Source: Planctomycetota bacterium (GTDB taxonomy: Bacteria > Planctomycetota > Phycisphaerae > Phycisphaerales > Phycisphaeraceae). Taken from it: a DNA stretch of 33,912 bases. The notes under the pieces are model-generated. The model searched no databases, was not told the origin of the DNA, and worked only from the letters and a program-made list of their open reading frames with translations. This document shows positions 6,083 to 13,438 of this stretch, in pieces. Location: positions 1 through 33,912 of the forward strand of contig JAJRXX010000023.1 in assembly GCA_024276075.1 (NCBI GenBank). Direction: 5' to 3'. How positions within the stretch are numbered: position 1 is the first letter of the stretch; the number at the start of each line of letters is the position of its first letter. Made by a program: the position numbers and the translations under genes.

Positions 6083-8785
6083 CTACATACATGCTCGGTC
6101 AATATCTAAGGCGACAAGCTCGATCAACTGCTTGTCATTCATTTCGGTCAGCATGCTTTCGGCTCCGCCCTCTAGGATATCATGGGCAAGCTCCGTCTTC
6201 TCTTGGATCAGCGCGTCGATCTTCTCCTCGACCGTGCCTCGGCAGATGAACTTGTGGACCACCACGTTCCGGTGCTGACCGATGCGGAACGCGCGGTCTG
6301 TCGCCTGATTCTCCACCGCGGGGTTCCACCAGCGGTCGAAATGGACGACGTGTGACGCGGCCGTGAGGTTCAGACCCGTCCCGCCCGCCTTGAGAGAAAG
6401 CACAAAAAACGGCGGGCCGTCTTCCCGCTGGAACGCGTCGACCAATGCCTGGCGTTTCTTTACGGCCGTGCCGCCATGCAAAACAAGCCCTCCCCGGTCG
6501 AAGAGGTCTCCGAGGAAGGCGGCGACCGGGTCGGTCATCTCGCGGAACTGCGTAAACACAAGCACCTTTTCCTGACGCGAGCTGATCTCTTGGCAGATGG
6601 CCCGGAGGCGGTCAAATTTGCCGCTGGCGCCCGGCTCGTATCCCCCGTCGCCTAGCCACTGGCTGGGGTGGTTGCAAATCTGCTTGAATCGCATCAGGTA
6701 CGCCAAGACCAGACCGCGCCGCTTTATACCGTCAAGGCCCCCCAACGCGCGCTGTAATTCGTCGACCGACTTGGCATACAACGCCGCCTGCTGCTTCGAA
6801 AGCCCGCAAAATGCCTTCATCTCGGTCTTGTCGGGCAAGTCCGAAATAATTGTCTTATCGGTTTTGAGACGACGCAGGATGTAAGGACGAACAAGGTTGC
6901 GCAGCGGCGCATAGCGGTCCTGCTCACGATGATCCAACCCCTTGACGAACCGCTTGAATTTGACGGCCGACCCCAGCAGGCCGGGGCAGAGGAAATCGAA
7001 TAGCGACCACAAGTCGGATAACCGGTTTTCCACCGGCGTACCCGTCAACGCAATTCTCGCTTCGCTTTTGAGTTTTTTGACCGCCCGGGTCTGGCGTGCC
7101 GACGGATTCTTAATCGCCTGGGCCTCGTCGAGGATCACCAGCCGCCAATCCACGTCCAGCAGCCAATCCTGGCGCACAAGCATCGCATACGTGGTCAGGA
7201 TGATGTCGGTATTAGCGAAGGCCTTGGCAGGTTCTTTCGCCATCGCGGCCAGTTCGGCCTTGGCCGATTCGGACGGATGCACAAAGCAGGGCGCCAGCGT
7301 GGGCGCGAACCGTTTCATCTCCGCCTTCCAGTTCGCAAGCAGCGAGGCCGGCAGCACCAGCAACGACGGCCTGACAGGCTTTTTCCGGGCCTGCTTGACC
7401 GACAACAACAGCGACAGAACCTGGATGGTCTTGCCCAGCCCCATATCGTCGGCAAGGCAGGCGCCCAGGCCAAGGTTCGAGAGTAACCACAGCCAGTCGT
7501 GCCCCGTCTGCTGGTAATGTCGGAGGGTTCCGCGAAATGCCTTGTCCCGGCTGACCGTGACCAATTGCTCCGGGTCGCGCAGGCCAGAAAGAACTTCCGA
7601 AAGCCAACCCCCAGCGTTTACGAATGACCACTGGCAATCTTCGTCCTTTGATCCGTCGTCGGCGTCGAGGTCCGACGGCGCGCCCGCCAGCAGCCGCATC
7701 CCCTCGATAAAGGAAATCCCCTCTTCGCGGGTCTCCTTCTCCACGAGTTTCCAATGCGCCAAGGCCTCGCAGAGCCGATCTTTGTCGACTTCGATCCATT
7801 GCCCCTTCAGGTGGACAAGCCCCTCGTCGGTCTCCATCAGCCGTTGCCATTCCTCCTGGGTCAACTCCCGGTCGCCCAAAGCGATCCCGACCTTGAAGTC
7901 CAGCATCGCATCAACTCCGAAGCGGCTCTGTTTCTTTTCGCCCAGTGTCACGGCCACACGAGGCCGGGCACGCTTACGCCACCAATCCGGAAGCCGTACC
8001 AAAAGTCCGCTCTCTTCGAGCAGCGGGACTTCCTTGAGAAAGCGGTAGGCCTCGCCGGGCGTCCACGCCAACGGGTGGAACACATCGCCAGACTCGACCA
8101 GTTCCTTGACCCATTCGCTCATCTGCGACGCCAAGTGTACGGGTGACAGCAACTTGATCAGTGCCTTCTTATTCTGTTCCCCGGCATATTCCTGCAAGGC
8201 TTGATTGAGAGGTTGGTATTGCACGCGTCCGCCTTTGGAAAGGCGCGGCGCGTAGGTGGCTAAAAACGCGAACGGGAATTCAGGGTCGCGTTTGTTCTCC
8301 GCAAGATGAAAACAGACGCGCCCAACCTGGTGCCAAAGTGGCGCCTGCTTTTTCAACCACCTACCCAGACCGTTGGCGGATGAGGCGACTTCCTGCCATA
8401 CCCAGGCATCCAGATCGATCCACAGGCCCCGAAGAACACCCGTACTCAAATACTCCGCGCCACGCATAGGCGGTGCGGAGAGCAGCATGGAGGTCATTTT
8501 TGACTCTTCGGGGGGAGCGATAGGAGTCGGTTGTTCCCAGGCAGACTCGGGGGTACGACAAAGCTCGGTCAGGTAACAGCAGGAAAAATCCCGCCAATAG
8601 GAAATGGGCGAAGAAGTTGGAGCGTCTGGCCTCGACGCCCCAAGAGCAAAAAGACCGGCCCCTTGACACGATGAAAAGGCGTCAAACACCCTCTTGATCC
8701 AACCGCCGGGGTTACTCTCGCCTTCGGTGCAATCCTCTTGAACGGCCAAATGACCGGCAGGTGTCAAGATGAGTTGGAAGCTCAT
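6083..8785 (-). CDS. SNF2-family DEAD/DEAH helicase with DUF3670 domain
   Basis: 900 residues. The first 400 residues include a DUF3670-like (SNF2-associated) region: 'DFKVGIALGDRELTQEEWQRL' followed by 'HLKGQWIEVDKDRL' at about 295-345. The ATPase core follows: Walker A 'DDMGLGKT' near 447-453, Walker B 'LDEAQAIKN' near 552, 'LTGTPVENRLSDLWSLFDF', and the C-terminal lobe with 'LSLKAGGTGLNLTAASHVVHF' (in two parts) and motif VI 'QATDRAFRIGQ' near 828. Such enzymes translocate on double-stranded DNA and remodel protein-DNA complexes. The gene is the middle member of a minus-strand cassette: the ATPase gene lies just upstream and the SWIM gene starts 10 nt downstream. All core motifs look intact. 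The physiological role is not known from sequence. Confidence 0.92.
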   Translation of the reverse strand: MSFQLILTPAGHLAVQEDCTEGESNPGGWIKRVFDAFSSCQGAGLFALGASRPDAPTSSPISYWRDFSCCYLTELCRTPESAWEQPTPIAPPEESKMTSMLLSAPPMRGAEYLSTGVLRGLWIDLDAWVWQEVASSANGLGRWLKKQAPLWHQVGRVCFHLAENKRDPEFPFAFLATYAPRLSKGGRVQYQPLNQALQEYAGEQNKKALIKLLSPVHLASQMSEWVKELVESGDVFHPLAWTPGEAYRFLKEVPLLEESGLLVRLPDWWRKRARPRVAVTLGEKKQSRFGVDAMLDFKVGIALGDRELTQEEWQRLMETDEGLVHLKGQWIEVDKDRLCEALAHWKLVEKETREEGISFIEGMRLLAGAPSDLDADDGSKDEDCQWSFVNAGGWLSEVLSGLRDPEQLVTVSRDKAFRGTLRHYQQTGHDWLWLLSNLGLGACLADDMGLGKTIQVLSLLLSVKQARKKPVRPSLLVLPASLLANWKAEMKRFAPTLAPCFVHPSESAKAELAAMAKEPAKAFANTDIILTTYAMLVRQDWLLDVDWRLVILDEAQAIKNPSARQTRAVKKLKSEARIALTGTPVENRLSDLWSLFDFLCPGLLGSAVKFKRFVKGLDHREQDRYAPLRNLVRPYILRRLKTDKTIISDLPDKTEMKAFCGLSKQQAALYAKSVDELQRALGGLDGIKRRGLVLAYLMRFKQICNHPSQWLGDGGYEPGASGKFDRLRAICQEISSRQEKVLVFTQFREMTDPVAAFLGDLFDRGGLVLHGGTAVKKRQALVDAFQREDGPPFFVLSLKAGGTGLNLTAASHVVHFDRWWNPAVENQATDRAFRIGQHRNVVVHKFICRGTVEEKIDALIQEKTELAHDILEGGAESMLTEMNDKQLIELVALDIDRACM

Positions 8786-8930
8786 GGGTGCTTTTTAGAT
8801 TGATGATTGAGATGCGTCTACACGATCACCATTTCACCTCGTGAATCTGATCCCACGGCAGGACCGTCACGTTGCTTCGCTTCTGGCCGGTATCGCCGCC
8901 AATGACAACGAACCGTTCGACTTCAGTTAA
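8786..8930 (-). pseudogene. Detached in-frame C-terminal tail of the DUF4143-type ATPase
   Basis: The minus strand from 8930 to 8826 is in the same frame as the ATPase, directly after its TAA. It encodes 34 residues including 'VVIGGDTGQKRSNVTVLPW', which looks like coding sequence rather than spacer. It ends at TGA 8826-8828, leaving about 40 bp before the helicase start codon at 8785. Restored, the ATPase and helicase genes would have the tight spacing of one transcription unit. Confidence 0.65.
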
Positions 8931-10004
8931 TTAATCCATGATCTGGCCGACTTTGTTGACGGATTTAAGTGTATCACTGGTGATTGTCGCGCCGGCCTTG
9001 GCTTCAACCAGGATCATGCGATCCGGTTCTTCAATCACAGCGTCCACTTCCTGTTGGTGTGCATCGCGGTAATGGTAGAGGCCGGTTGTTTCACCGCGAT
9101 TCATACGGTGTTTGATGATCTCACTGACCACCCAAGTCTCAAAAATCGCACCGCGGAGAGGATGAGTCTTTAGCTGTTCGCCGGATCGGATACCCAATAA
9201 CCAGCAAGCCAACCCAGTATCGTAGAAGTGCAGCTTGGGTGCCTTGACCAGACGTTTACGGAGGTTGCCGTGCCACGCGGGTAGGCGAAAAACAATAAAG
9301 GTTGATTCGAGGATCGACAACCACGCCTTGACTGTGGGCTGTGAGACGCCAGCATCGGAGGCCAGGGCGGAGAGGTTCAGAAGCTGCGCGGTACGACCGG
9401 CGCATAGCTGAACAAATCGCTGAAACGTCGCCAAGTCACCGATGTTCGACAAACCGCGAACGTCACGCTCAAGGTACGTCGCAACGTAAGCCCCCAGCCA
9501 CTGTGACGGCTCAATCCGCTGATCGAAGATCCGAGGGTAGCCACCTGAAAAGATTGTTTCGTTAAGCTTTGTGGGGTGGCGTTTGAATCGGATCACTTCG
9601 TTTCGTGTGAGCGGTAAGAGGTGCAACACCGCCGAACGGCCTGCCAATGATTGGCTGATCGATGCCACCAGCGCTAAGTTTTGCGAACCGGTTAGGATCC
9701 ATCGGCCGGGCTGGGGTTGAGCGTCCACCCTGGCTTGCAGATAAGAAGTAAGCTGGGGACACCGCTGGATCTCGTCGATGATTGCCTGATCAGTGAATTG
9801 ATCCAAAAACCCCCGAGGGTCTTGGCCTGCAAAGGCTCGAATATCCGGCTCCTCGAGATTGGCGTAGGGGTAGTCAGGGAACATCGCCCGGCACAGCGTG
9901 GATTTGCCGCTTTGGCGGGGCCCGGTGATGGTCACCACTGGAAATGACGCTGCAGCAGCACAAAGACCCGGTGCCAAATCTCTCTCAATCATCGAGCCAA
10001 TCAT
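8931..10004 (-). CDS. P-loop ATPase of the AAA_14/DUF4143 type, ending at a premature TAA
   Basis: 357 residues from ATG 10004; TTG 10022 and ATG 9992 are alternatives. Walker A is 'GPRQSGKST' (28-36) and Walker B 'AIIDEIQR' (D77, E78). Next come 'WILTGSQNL' (sensor-like), 'GGYPRIFDQRI' and 'YLERDVRGLSNIGDL', and the DUF4143 C-terminal region with 'LHFYDTGLACWLLGI', 'GAIFETWVVSEI' and 'YHYRDAHQQEVDAVIE' (a nuclease-like D/E-x-D block). Frame reading stops at TAA (8931-8933). The same frame then continues 34 more codons to TGA at 8826-8828, encoding 'FVVIGGDTGQKRS...VLPWDQI', which matches the usual C-terminal strand of this family. The gene has therefore probably suffered a late nonsense mutation. 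ATPases of this family are often orphan or toxin-like; no antitoxin is evident. Confidence 0.85.
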   Translation of the reverse strand: MIGSMIERDLAPGLCAAAASFPVVTITGPRQSGKSTLCRAMFPDYPYANLEEPDIRAFAGQDPRGFLDQFTDQAIIDEIQRCPQLTSYLQARVDAQPQPGRWILTGSQNLALVASISQSLAGRSAVLHLLPLTRNEVIRFKRHPTKLNETIFSGGYPRIFDQRIEPSQWLGAYVATYLERDVRGLSNIGDLATFQRFVQLCAGRTAQLLNLSALASDAGVSQPTVKAWLSILESTFIVFRLPAWHGNLRKRLVKAPKLHFYDTGLACWLLGIRSGEQLKTHPLRGAIFETWVVSEIIKHRMNRGETTGLYHYRDAHQQEVDAVIEEPDRMILVEAKAGATITSDTLKSVNKVGQIMD

Positions 10005-10022
10005 ACCCCGAAAATCGGACAA

Positions 10023-10313
10023 TTCAAGGTTGAAGTTTCAAATAGCACCATTCGTTGTAGGGGGGTGGTAGCCAAGATGGCGATCATTTGCGACAATGAG
10101 TAATCAAGGAAGCTTGAGTGTGAAATCTCCGATGACGTGTCAGGGTTCAATAATGATGACACCATTCAAGTATTTTTCCATAAAATACTTGCGCGGAAAT
10201 CAAGGGTGCTTGTCCATGACACATCGGCCACCGGTAACAATCCCCTGTACCACCTGGTAGAAGCCAAAACCGGTGGTCGGGCTACCCCGACCGCTGGGGA
10301 TATCAAGCTCAGC
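10023..10313. other. Intergenic DNA upstream of the ATPase cassette
   Basis: No supported gene. Imperfect inverted repeats (CCACCGGT near 10230 and ACCGGTGG near 10271) can be drawn. The segment should contain the promoter of the minus-strand cassette, but I could not pick one with good hexamers and spacing. Confidence 0.4.
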
Positions 10314-10501
10314 CTATCGCGTAGGCGGTATCTTCTTGATATCGCAAGGCTTAGATCCAGCGCAAACCAACTCGAAACCACCTGAATCTTCAGAGGGTTG
10401 CGCGGTTGGTTCCATCTCTTGGTTCGTGCCGTTTCGAGTGCCTTCTGCAATTTGCTGCGCCGCATTTTGCGCCGCCTCGGCGCCCACGATTAGCTCGCCA
10501 C
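10314..10501 (-). pseudogene. Remnant of a second integrase (C-terminal tail only)
   Basis: The minus-strand frame reads '[19 protein letters not shown]', then 'NQEMEPTAQPSEDSGGFEL', and ends '[10 protein letters not shown]' before TAG (10314-10316). This is the same C-terminal tail as the integrase at the tRNA-Glu gene. The catalytic domain is absent. The tail differs only after 'KKIPP', where the left copy runs into the tRNA. It is a scar of a related element. Confidence 0.8.
10327..10501 (-). repeat. Direct repeat, right copy of the integrase 3' end
   Basis: Gap-free partner of 3041-3215 (about 92% identity by eye, same strand). Immediately to its left the sequence reads GCGTAGGCGGTA, where the tRNA-side copy reads CCCTAGGGGGTA. 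Only these few bases recall the tRNA end, so a clean att duplication is not demonstrated. Confidence 0.85.
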
Positions 10502-10617
10502 CGCAGTTTGGTGTGTATGTTGGTTTCATTGCCCGGCACGATGCCGGGCCTACGGCGGCAAGCAAGCTGTGCTACCCGACGGGTATGGACACCGGGGCTG
10601 AGTAGGGGATGTGCGGT
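10502..10617. repeat. Spacer with GC-rich palindromes
   Basis: GCCCGGCA (10531-10538) and TGCCGGGC (10542-10549) form a perfect 8-bp hairpin with a CGA loop. The following GGCAAGCAAGC...GTGCTACCCGACGG resembles, in reverse complement, the GGGTGGCACGGCTTGCTTGC core found in the miniature elements at 13885 and 26660. It lies between the integrase scar and the 3' end of thiG and may act as an intergenic palindromic repeat. No gene is seen. Confidence 0.5.
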
Positions 10618-11508
10618 TTATTCGCCGGGGATGTAGCTGATGACGCCTGTCCAGGGGCTCGACGCGGTGGCGTAGCGTTTTTTGGGTATGCGTCCTGCCA
10701 GGTACGCTAGTCGTCCTGCTTCGATGCCGTGGCGCATGGCGTGTGCCATTTGCACGGGGTCGGTGGCGTGTGCGATGCCGGTGTTGAGCAGCACGCCGTC
10801 GGCACCCAGTTCCATGGCGATGGTCACGTCGCTGGCGGTGCCGACGCCCGCGTCGACAATCACCGGGTAATCGGGGCTGCCACCGCAGGCGGGGTCCTTG
10901 AGCAATTCGAGTATCAAGCTGATGTTGTTGGGATTGAGCACGCCCTGGCCCGAGCCGATGGGTGAGCCGGCGGGCATGACGCTGGCGGCGCCGGCGTCGC
11001 GCAACCGTTGGGCGGCGATGGGGTCGTCGGAGCTGTAGCACAGTACCTTGAACCCGTCGTGGACCAGTTGTTTGCAGGCCTCGAGTGTGCCCACGGGGTC
11101 GGGTAGCAGCGTCTTTTTGTCGCCTAGGACCTCGAGCTTGACCCAATTTTTACCAGCATTGTTTAATTGGTCGAGCAGTTCCCTGCCCAGGCGCGCCACA
11201 CGCACCGCGTCGTCGGCGGTAAAACATCCAGCGGTGTTCGGCAGGATCGTGTAACGGTTTGTATCGATGAACTCCAGAAGCGATCGGCCCTGATGATCGA
11301 TTAAGCGCTCGCGGCGGACCGCGACGGTAACGACCTGGGGCCCGCTGGCGTCGAGTGCCTGACGCATGGTTTCGTAGTCGGGGTACTTGCCCGTGCCGAC
11401 GATCAGCCGGGATTGTAGCGTGCGCCCGCCGACGACCAAAGGCGAGTCGAGGGGTGAGGGGTGGTGCGTGGTGTGTGTGGCGGTTTTATTTTCTTCTATT
11501 TGTGGCAT
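10618..11508 (-). CDS. thiG: Thiazole synthase ThiG
   Basis: 296 residues from ATG 11508 (GGAG about 11 nt upstream); a TTG at 11529 would add seven residues. ThiG forms the thiazole phosphate ring of thiamine from deoxyxylulose 5-phosphate, dehydroglycine and ThiS thiocarboxylate. The TIM-barrel family blocks are clear: '[10 protein letters not shown]', 'VTVAVRR', '[19 protein letters not shown]', 'VKLEVLGD' (containing the Schiff-base Lys), '[11 protein letters not shown]', '[12 protein letters not shown]' and '[14 protein letters not shown]'. The N-terminus has about 25 extra polar residues. thiS lies 36 nt upstream on the same strand, so the two are probably co-transcribed. Confidence 0.96.
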   Translation of the reverse strand: MPQIEENKTATHTTHHPSPLDSPLVVGGRTLQSRLIVGTGKYPDYETMRQALDASGPQVVTVAVRRERLIDHQGRSLLEFIDTNRYTILPNTAGCFTADDAVRVARLGRELLDQLNNAGKNWVKLEVLGDKKTLLPDPVGTLEACKQLVHDGFKVLCYSSDDPIAAQRLRDAGAASVMPAGSPIGSGQGVLNPNNISLILELLKDPACGGSPDYPVIVDAGVGTASDVTIAMELGADGVLLNTGIAHATDPVQMAHAMRHGIEAGRLAYLAGRIPKKRYATASSPWTGVISYIPGE

Positions 11509-11544
11509 GGGTCGGGGTGCTCCGATCAAACGATGCTGGTGACT

Positions 11545-11745
11545 CTAACCCCCGCCAACGAGTGTGACGATTTCCACAGTGTCACCGTCTCGGAGCGTGG
11601 CTGTCGCGTGCTGTTTGCGTGGGATCAATTGCTTATTGACCTCGACTGCCACAGCCCGGCCGCCCAAGCCTAGCTGCGTGACCAAGTCGCTAACCGATTG
11701 CGGGTCGTTGAGTCGCTTCTTTTCGCCGTTGACGAACAGGTCCAT
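11545..11745 (-). CDS. thiS: Sulfur carrier protein ThiS
   Basis: 66 residues with a ubiquitin-like beta-grasp pattern. It starts '[12 protein letters not shown]', has the middle block '[29 protein letters not shown]', and ends in the essential Gly-Gly tail ('LVGGG'). The C-terminal glycine is converted to a thiocarboxylate and donates sulfur to ThiG. It is the first gene of a thiS-thiG pair. No TPP riboswitch (CTGAGA ... ACCTGA elements) could be recognised upstream. Confidence 0.94.
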   Translation of the reverse strand: MDLFVNGEKKRLNDPQSVSDLVTQLGLGGRAVAVEVNKQLIPRKQHATATLRDGDTVEIVTLVGGG

Positions 11746-11996
11746 GGTACGAGGATTCTATCACCATCAGCACCGCTGGGCGAGGCAAGCCCGTGATACG
11801 GTCGTGGGTGAGTTTGAATACGGTTGGCAGGGTTTGCGGTAGTGCCGGATGCCACGGGTGTCATCACCCGTGGCTAAGTGAGGGACCCACGCATTGCAAT
11901 GCGTGGGCTTCGGTCGAAGACAGGCCTGCTGCCTCACCGTTGCGGTTCGTGGCGATGACACTCGATTTCAAATTAGGATACGACCCGTAAGTTGCG
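11746..11996. other. Intergenic region between thiS and the Deg protease gene, with two adjacent palindromes
   Basis: About 250 bp between the thiS start and the 3' end of the protease gene, so it should hold the thiS promoter. No gene was found. Its centre holds two strong palindromes, listed separately at 11851-11907. No TPP riboswitch was seen. Confidence 0.5.
11851..11907. repeat. Paired palindromes (probable dispersed palindromic repeat)
   Basis: GCCACGGGTG (11851-11860), TCAT loop, CACCCGTGGC (11865-11874) is a perfect 10-bp hairpin. Eleven bases further, CCCACGCATTG/CAATGCGTGGG (11886-11907) is a perfect 22-bp palindrome. Both could form stable structures in either strand. Similar short GC palindromes occur at 10531 and inside the miniature elements, so this is more likely a genome-wide repeat than an operator. 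Confidence 0.7.
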
Positions 11997-13364
11997 TTAC
12001 CGTGCTCGAAGCTCAGCGGAAACCCGGAAGATGGTACGCCCATTGACGCGCAATATGGTGGCACGGACGCGCTGACCGGCGCGGACGTGTTCGAGCAATT
12101 CGCCTACGTCTTCAAGGCTGGCAGCTTGGTGGCGACCTATGTGGATCAAGATGTCGCCTTTCTGGAATTGAACGCGATCTGCGGGGCTGTTGGGTTCCAC
12201 GTAGGTAACCAGTAGGCCGGTTAGGCCGCGTATGCCTAATGCCTGAACCATCTGTCGGTTTAACGGCAGGGCCTTGATGCCGAAGCGTAGTGCCAACAGA
12301 TCGGCGCCGTCGGGTCTGGAACGCTGAGCGAGTGTGAGCGTCGTCGATCGCTCGCGTCCGAGGCGGTGAAACCTCAACCGGATCGAGTCGCCGGGGTGCT
12401 TGCCGATCAGCAAGATGTGGAGGTCGAGACCCGACTTGATCGGTTGATCGTCGACGTGGGTAATGACGTCATTGATGCGGATGGAGGCGTGTTCTGCGGG
12501 CGAGTCGGGGACGACATTTTCGACACGAGATGGGGTGTCCCACCTCACGCGCAGGCCGGTGTAGATGTTGTATCGGCGTTCGACGTCCATCAGATCGGGC
12601 AGGACACGACGCAGCTTATCAACGGGGATGGCGAAGCCGATGTTCTGCGCGTCTCCGCGGATGGCGGTGTTGATGCCGATCAGCTCACCGAGCACGTTGA
12701 GCAGAGGCCCGCCCGAGTTGCCGGGATTAATGCTTGCGTCGGTCTGGATTAGTCCGTGGAAGCTGAGGTTTTCATTGAGCTCGAGTGTGCGGTCCAGTGC
12801 GCTGATGACCCCTGCTGTTACGGTATTCTGATAACCCAAGGGATTCCCGATTGCGATGACGGTTTCTCCAACCATCAGATCGCCGCTGTGTCCTAGTTTG
12901 ATCGGGAGCAAGGGTTCGGGGGTGTCGATCTTGAGTACAGCCAAGTCGTTTTCGTGGTCTACAGCCACGATCTGGGCGTCGAACTCGCGCTTGTCTGCGA
13001 AGATGATTTTCTGCTCAACGGTTCGAGCAATGACGTGGGCGTTGGTCACGATGTATCCAGCGGGGTGCAGGATAAACCCGCTGCCGACGCTGGTCTGCTT
13101 AAATTGGCGAGGCTTGCGAGGCAGGTCGAATACGTCCTCGAAGAATTGATCCAAGCCGAATGGCGAGCGGATCTCGACGATCTGCGTCGAGGAGATATTG
13201 ACGACGGTATCCTTGGCCGCTGCGAATACCTCGACGACGGGTGTACGGCGTGCGAGGACGTGGTCGGATTCGACCGCCGATGTGATTGAGGCGCCCGCGA
13301 GAATGCTCGCCAGGAATACAATCGGCGAGAGTAACTGTTGGCGGATGTGGCGATGCTGCGTCAT
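11997..13364 (-). CDS. Deg/HtrA-family periplasmic serine protease with two PDZ domains
   Basis: 455 residues. An N-terminal signal peptide (hydrophobic 'LLSPIVFLASILAGASITSA', cleavage likely near residue 30) sends it to the periplasm. The chymotrypsin-fold domain carries a complete triad: H110 in 'VTNAHVI', D140 in 'ENDLAVLKID' and S217 in 'NPGNSGGPL'. PDZ1 covers about 280-360 ('VVPDSPAEHASIRINDVITHV'-like blocks) and PDZ2 about 370-450 ('VEPNSPADRVQFQKGDILIHI'). Such proteases degrade or refold misfolded envelope proteins, which fits the nearby LptD and chaperone genes. Whether it is the DegP-, DegQ- or DegS-type orthologue cannot be decided. ATG 13364 is supported by the signal peptide. 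Confidence 0.94.
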   Translation of the reverse strand: MTQHRHIRQQLLSPIVFLASILAGASITSAVESDHVLARRTPVVEVFAAAKDTVVNISSTQIVEIRSPFGLDQFFEDVFDLPRKPRQFKQTSVGSGFILHPAGYIVTNAHVIARTVEQKIIFADKREFDAQIVAVDHENDLAVLKIDTPEPLLPIKLGHSGDLMVGETVIAIGNPLGYQNTVTAGVISALDRTLELNENLSFHGLIQTDASINPGNSGGPLLNVLGELIGINTAIRGDAQNIGFAIPVDKLRRVLPDLMDVERRYNIYTGLRVRWDTPSRVENVVPDSPAEHASIRINDVITHVDDQPIKSGLDLHILLIGKHPGDSIRLRFHRLGRERSTTLTLAQRSRPDGADLLALRFGIKALPLNRQMVQALGIRGLTGLLVTYVEPNSPADRVQFQKGDILIHIGRHQAASLEDVGELLEHVRAGQRVRATILRVNGRTIFRVSAELRAR

Positions 13365-13438
13365 TGCTTATTACAGGATCATTGTTGTCGCTGTTCGTGG
13401 CCGAGTGATAGGCTGTGTGCTCAAAGCGTGCATGTTAT

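Noticed and set aside
5683-6249. 188-codon plus-strand frame across the SWIM/helicase junction
   Set aside because: It is antisense to two well-supported genes and has no domain or ribosome binding site.
7212-7850. Long open frame (212 codons) on the minus strand within the helicase gene
   Set aside because: It is an out-of-frame shadow of the SNF2 coding sequence; composition is Arg/Gly-rich and no domain is recognisable.
10310-10335. Second tRNA-Glu 3' end marking a clean att duplication
   Set aside because: Only about nine scattered bases next to GGTATCTTC match the tRNA end; the T-arm sequence of the tRNA is not repeated there.
10137-10385. Plus-strand 82-codon open frame over the integrase scar
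   Set aside because: It overlaps the antisense of the integrase tail repeat, has no ribosome binding site and no recognisable protein pattern; the minus-strand reading is supported by the second copy at 3041-3215.
11746-11996. TPP riboswitch upstream of thiS
   Set aside because: The conserved CTGAGA and ACCTGA/GGATAATGCC-like elements could not be found on the relevant strand; only unrelated palindromes are present.
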